Assembly: GCA_000403315.2 (NCBI GenBank)
Contig: KE159639.1
Location: 518,132 to 582,131 of the forward strand
Direction of reading: 5' to 3'
Source of the DNA: Lachnospiraceae bacterium A2
GTDB taxonomy: Bacteria; Bacillota; Clostridia; Lachnospirales; Lachnospiraceae
DNA: 64,000 nucleotides
Made by a program: the position numbers and the translations under genes. Of the stretch, positions 61,490-64,000 are shown one piece after another (within the stretch, counting starts at the first letter, position 1; every line of letters begins with the position of its first letter). The notes beneath the pieces were generated by a model that did not search any database, was not told the origin of the DNA, and saw nothing but the letters and a program-made list of their open reading frames with translations.

Positions 61490-62806
61490 ATGCCAAACAA
61501 AGTTATTTTTAATCCTGAGGATCTATTCATCTCTGTTGGTATTGATGTCGGTGCTGACTTCTCATGGATGTCTATCGCACTTCCAAACCAACAGTTTGTA
61601 GGAAAACCTTATAAAATCCTACACAACAAAATGAGTTCCCTTACAACCGCTGTTTCTAAAATAAAAGAAGCAGAAGAGCTGTATTCTTTGGAAAGTCGCA
61701 TTTTCCTGGAATCCACGGGAATTTATCATTACCCACTCTTCTGCTATCTTCGTGATAAGGGTTTTAACTGCTCAGTTATCAATCCTATCATCACTAAGAA
61801 TAGCACAAATATCAACATACGAAAAGTACATAATGACCGTTTTGATTCTAAAAAAGCGGCTTTGGTTGGTTTGAAACCTGATTTAAAGGTTTCTCTCATG
61901 CCTTCTGACCTTGCTTTGAACTGTCGTAATCTATGTCGTGAATACTATGACTTAATGGATAACCGCAGCGCTTACGTGAACAAACTCCAAGGTGAACTTC
62001 GCATGGCATTTCCACAATATCTTGGTATTTTCTCCAAGGTTACAATTAATACATCCCTTACCTTATTGGAAACTTATTCCTCTCCATCTGCTTTTATTGA
62101 AGCAGACAAACAAGAGATTATTGGTATCATCAAGTCAACTGCCCGTTTTGGGCTTACATATGCCCAGAACAAGTATAATGCCATTATCCAGGCTGCTCAT
62201 GAAGCAAATGAGTTCGGTTACATCATTGACAGCAACATCAAGCGGATTCGGCTCTATATCAGCTTCATCCGCAAATATGATGAAGAAATCGGCAGCATTC
62301 TAGAAGCAATGCACGAACTCGTAAATGCTAATGAAGATACCGATTTTGTGAAACAGATTCACTTGATCGAAACATTCAAAGGTGCCGGTTTCTTATCTGC
62401 CATATCCCTCATGGGGGAGATTGGTGATTTTTCTGCATTTTCAAAACCAAAACAACTTTTTGCTTACTTTGGTCTTGATCCGTCAGTAAAACAATCCGGC
62501 AAATTTGAAGGTACCAAAATCCAAATGTCCAAAAGAGGCTCTGCCATAGCCAGACGGGTTGTTCATACACTAACTTTACAAAGCATCAGTGTATCCCGTA
62601 CAGGTGAAGCTAAAAATCCAGTACTCCGGGATTACTATCTCAAAAAATGTGGAGCAAAACCCAAGCTTGTGGCAATGGGTGCTGTTTCACACAAGGTATG
62701 CAACATAATATTTGCAATGCTCAGAGATAACAAGCCTTTTGAAATCATTACTCCGCAGGAACATATCAAACAATACAATGCTGCTAAATGCGACATAGCT
62801 GCATAA
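61490..62806 (+). CDS. IS110-family transposase (DEDD recombinase)
   Basis: The ATG at 61,490, nine bases after AAAGGAG, gives 438 residues. The N-terminal RuvC-like DEDD domain has SVGIDVGADFSWMSIA (first D), FLESTGIYHYPLFCYL (E) and KVHNDRFDSKKAALV (paired D). The C-terminal Transposase_20 domain has LIETFKGAGFLSAISLMGEI, then KQLFAYFGLDPSVKQSGKF and MSKRGSAIARRVVHTL with the serine of the family. No lesion is seen; probably active. Confidence 0.93.
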   Translation: MPNKVIFNPEDLFISVGIDVGADFSWMSIALPNQQFVGKPYKILHNKMSSLTTAVSKIKEAEELYSLESRIFLESTGIYHYPLFCYLRDKGFNCSVINPIITKNSTNINIRKVHNDRFDSKKAALVGLKPDLKVSLMPSDLALNCRNLCREYYDLMDNRSAYVNKLQGELRMAFPQYLGIFSKVTINTSLTLLETYSSPSAFIEADKQEIIGIIKSTARFGLTYAQNKYNAIIQAAHEANEFGYIIDSNIKRIRLYISFIRKYDEEIGSILEAMHELVNANEDTDFVKQIHLIETFKGAGFLSAISLMGEIGDFSAFSKPKQLFAYFGLDPSVKQSGKFEGTKIQMSKRGSAIARRVVHTLTLQSISVSRTGEAKNPVLRDYYLKKCGAKPKLVAMGAVSHKVCNIIFAMLRDNKPFEIITPQEHIKQYNAAKCDIAA

Positions 62807-62918
62807 AACACTGCAAATCCAACGAATCAATATCTTTTTGAAAAATGATATTTTCACCAAGGGGAAAGTCTGCCCTTTTTTAGAAGAAAAATATTTTTCA
62901 TTTACCTATTGACATTTA

Positions 62919-64000
62919 TTAGCTGGACTCACAGCCCTCTGCCTTAATGGTGGCTTGTATCCTCCCAGCTTCTTCGCCTGCCCGCACAACTGCAAGCACA
63001 TACCCATCGTACGTTTCCCATTCCGTATCGTCATAGCTCCTGAGGGACTGGGGATCTGCGCTCCCCAAGGCCGCCAGCCTGCCTGCGCCTTCTACAGCCA
63101 CAGAAATTTTCTTAGAGGCAAAAAGGTTCTCCCTCCCATCTTTATCAGTTAATTTTATTGTTATAAAGGAAAGCGCTTCCCCGTCCGCCGGCATCCGTTC
63201 CCGGTCAGCCTTTGCACAAAGCCGGACTTCTTCCCCTGCCGGCTGTACCGCTGCCTTGCCGTCAAAACCTCCCAGCGCCAGCAGCCATCCAACGACTGCG
63301 CTCCCAATGCCGCCGCCCAGCTTCACCCCAATGGATGAACAGCTAAACATGACGCCGTCGATCCTTACCTTCTGTGTCCTCCATGTATAGTCGCTGGTTT
63401 CAGCCACCAGCGCATTTAATGTCCCTGTCAGGGGGCCGCCCGCCATTTTCCGGAAAAATGTGGCAAACAGCATAACTGGGAGGTTCTTGCTAAGTGCCCC
63501 TGCAATAAACACAACACCCATCAGAAGCGTAATGACCCTGGCATACAGGTTCACCTTCCACATGCTCCCAAACTTCTTTACAAGCATCGGCGTTACTGTC
63601 AGGATAATCATAACAGGCACTAACTGGAATAAGGAAAATGTCCCTAAAAGCGCAGGGTCGCCCATATAATACGTCATAAAATAAATGGCAGAGCCCTGTG
63701 TAATGCCGCTGTAAATATAGTTTACCAAATACAGCCCAAGAATGATAATATAGTAGGGGTTCTTAAACAGCAATTGTAAGGATGTGCCAAAACCTACTTT
63801 TTCTGCGGCCTTGCTGCCCAATGCCCCTATTTTCCCAGAAGCATCCCCAGTTCCCGCCTGTTCCAGGGAGTTTCCCGCTTCCCCTGCTGCCTGCCCCTCG
63901 TCGTCCGGTACTTCTTTTACCATAAGGACACAGAACGTATTTACTGCAAGGGCGGTAAGTGCGAAAATGAAAGCAACCATGCGCCAGCCCTTTGCACCGC
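62919..64000 (-). CDS. GPH-type sugar transporter fused in frame to a GH2 beta-galactosidase C-terminal domain (5' end outside window)
   Basis: The frame is open through the right edge (GAKGWRMVAFIF...). About six membrane helices of a glycoside-pentoside-hexuronide symporter are visible, including NPYYIIILGLYLVNYIYSGI and FFRKMAGGPLTGTLNALVAE, ending GWLLALGGFDGKAAVQPA. There the family normally continues with more helices. Instead the frame enters a soluble domain with LSFITIKLTDKDGRENLFAS and GRLAALGSADPQSLRSYDD, the Ig-like C-terminal domain of GH2 beta-galactosidases, ending at 62,919. The likely cause is a deletion between adjacent transporter and galactosidase genes. Such a truncated transporter is unlikely to work. 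Confidence 0.8.
   Translation of the reverse strand, partial: GAKGWRMVAFIFALTALAVNTFCVLMVKEVPDDEGQAAGEAGNSLEQAGTGDASGKIGALGSKAAEKVGFGTSLQLLFKNPYYIIILGLYLVNYIYSGITQGSAIYFMTYYMGDPALLGTFSLFQLVPVMIILTVTPMLVKKFGSMWKVNLYARVITLLMGVVFIAGALSKNLPVMLFATFFRKMAGGPLTGTLNALVAETSDYTWRTQKVRIDGVMFSCSSIGVKLGGGIGSAVVGWLLALGGFDGKAAVQPAGEEVRLCAKADRERMPADGEALSFITIKLTDKDGRENLFASKKISVAVEGAGRLAALGSADPQSLRSYDDTEWETYDGYVLAVVRAGEEAGRIQATIKAEGCESS

Larger units (their letters stand above)
61140..62905 (+). mobile_element. IS110-family insertion sequence
   Basis: One intact transposase gene with a long noncoding left end (about 61,140-61,489) and a short right end. IS110 elements lack clear inverted repeats, so both boundaries are estimates. 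It sits between the blaI promoter and the transporter-fusion gene. Confidence 0.65.

Overview
The window looks like a chromosomal segment of a spore-forming, anaerobic Gram-positive bacterium of the Clostridia, most likely Lachnospiraceae. That is an inference from the spoIIA-sigF-spoVA sporulation operon, a valine T-box, pta, a clostridial CxxC/4Fe-4S redox trio, an [FeFe]-hydrogenase-like sensor and the style of the dispersed repeats. No species can be named from sequence alone. Coding is almost entirely on the minus strand.

Positions 1-26,470 are an accessory, defence-rich and decaying region. A type I BREX operon reads right to left: frameshifted XRE regulator, brxA, brxB, brxC, pglX, a DUF1016-type nuclease gene, pglZ. 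It then runs into wreckage: a brxL collapsed by deletions to about 100 codons, an OLD-family nuclease pseudogene and a methyltransferase fragment. A broken tyrosine integrase lies upstream of the operon. Inverted copies of a 22-bp sequence (20/22 identical) lie on either side of the island. To the right are abutting IS256-family and IS66-family elements. Next is a four-gene membrane/coiled-coil/AAA+ cassette (19,760-24,591) that I cannot match to a named system and regard as the most interesting locus. Then comes an IS110-family remnant split by an IS630-family remnant.

From 26,687 to about 46,500 the content is largely housekeeping: XRE and WYL regulators, small conserved proteins, spoIIAA-spoIIAB-sigF-spoVAA-spoVAB-spoVAC, a TPR protein, folC, a FapA/DUF342 protein, valS with its T-box leader, and a TetR regulator with an RND-type efflux pump and a readable promoter/operator.

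From 46,744 to 64,000 are pta, a double DUF305 protein, a hydrogenase-like/chemoreceptor chimera next to a cysteine-rich DUF6062 protein, a LysM-GH18 spore-cortex-type hydrolase, Dabb and DHFR-like proteins, seven tRNA genes, a TlpA/CD1871A/4Fe-4S operon, a BlaR1-BlaI pair, an intact IS110-family element and a transporter fused to a beta-galactosidase C-terminal domain. Many intergenic gaps hold members of several dispersed palindromic repeat families. These include a 160-bp TA-flanked MITE, one copy of which sits cleanly inside a 102-bp repeat.
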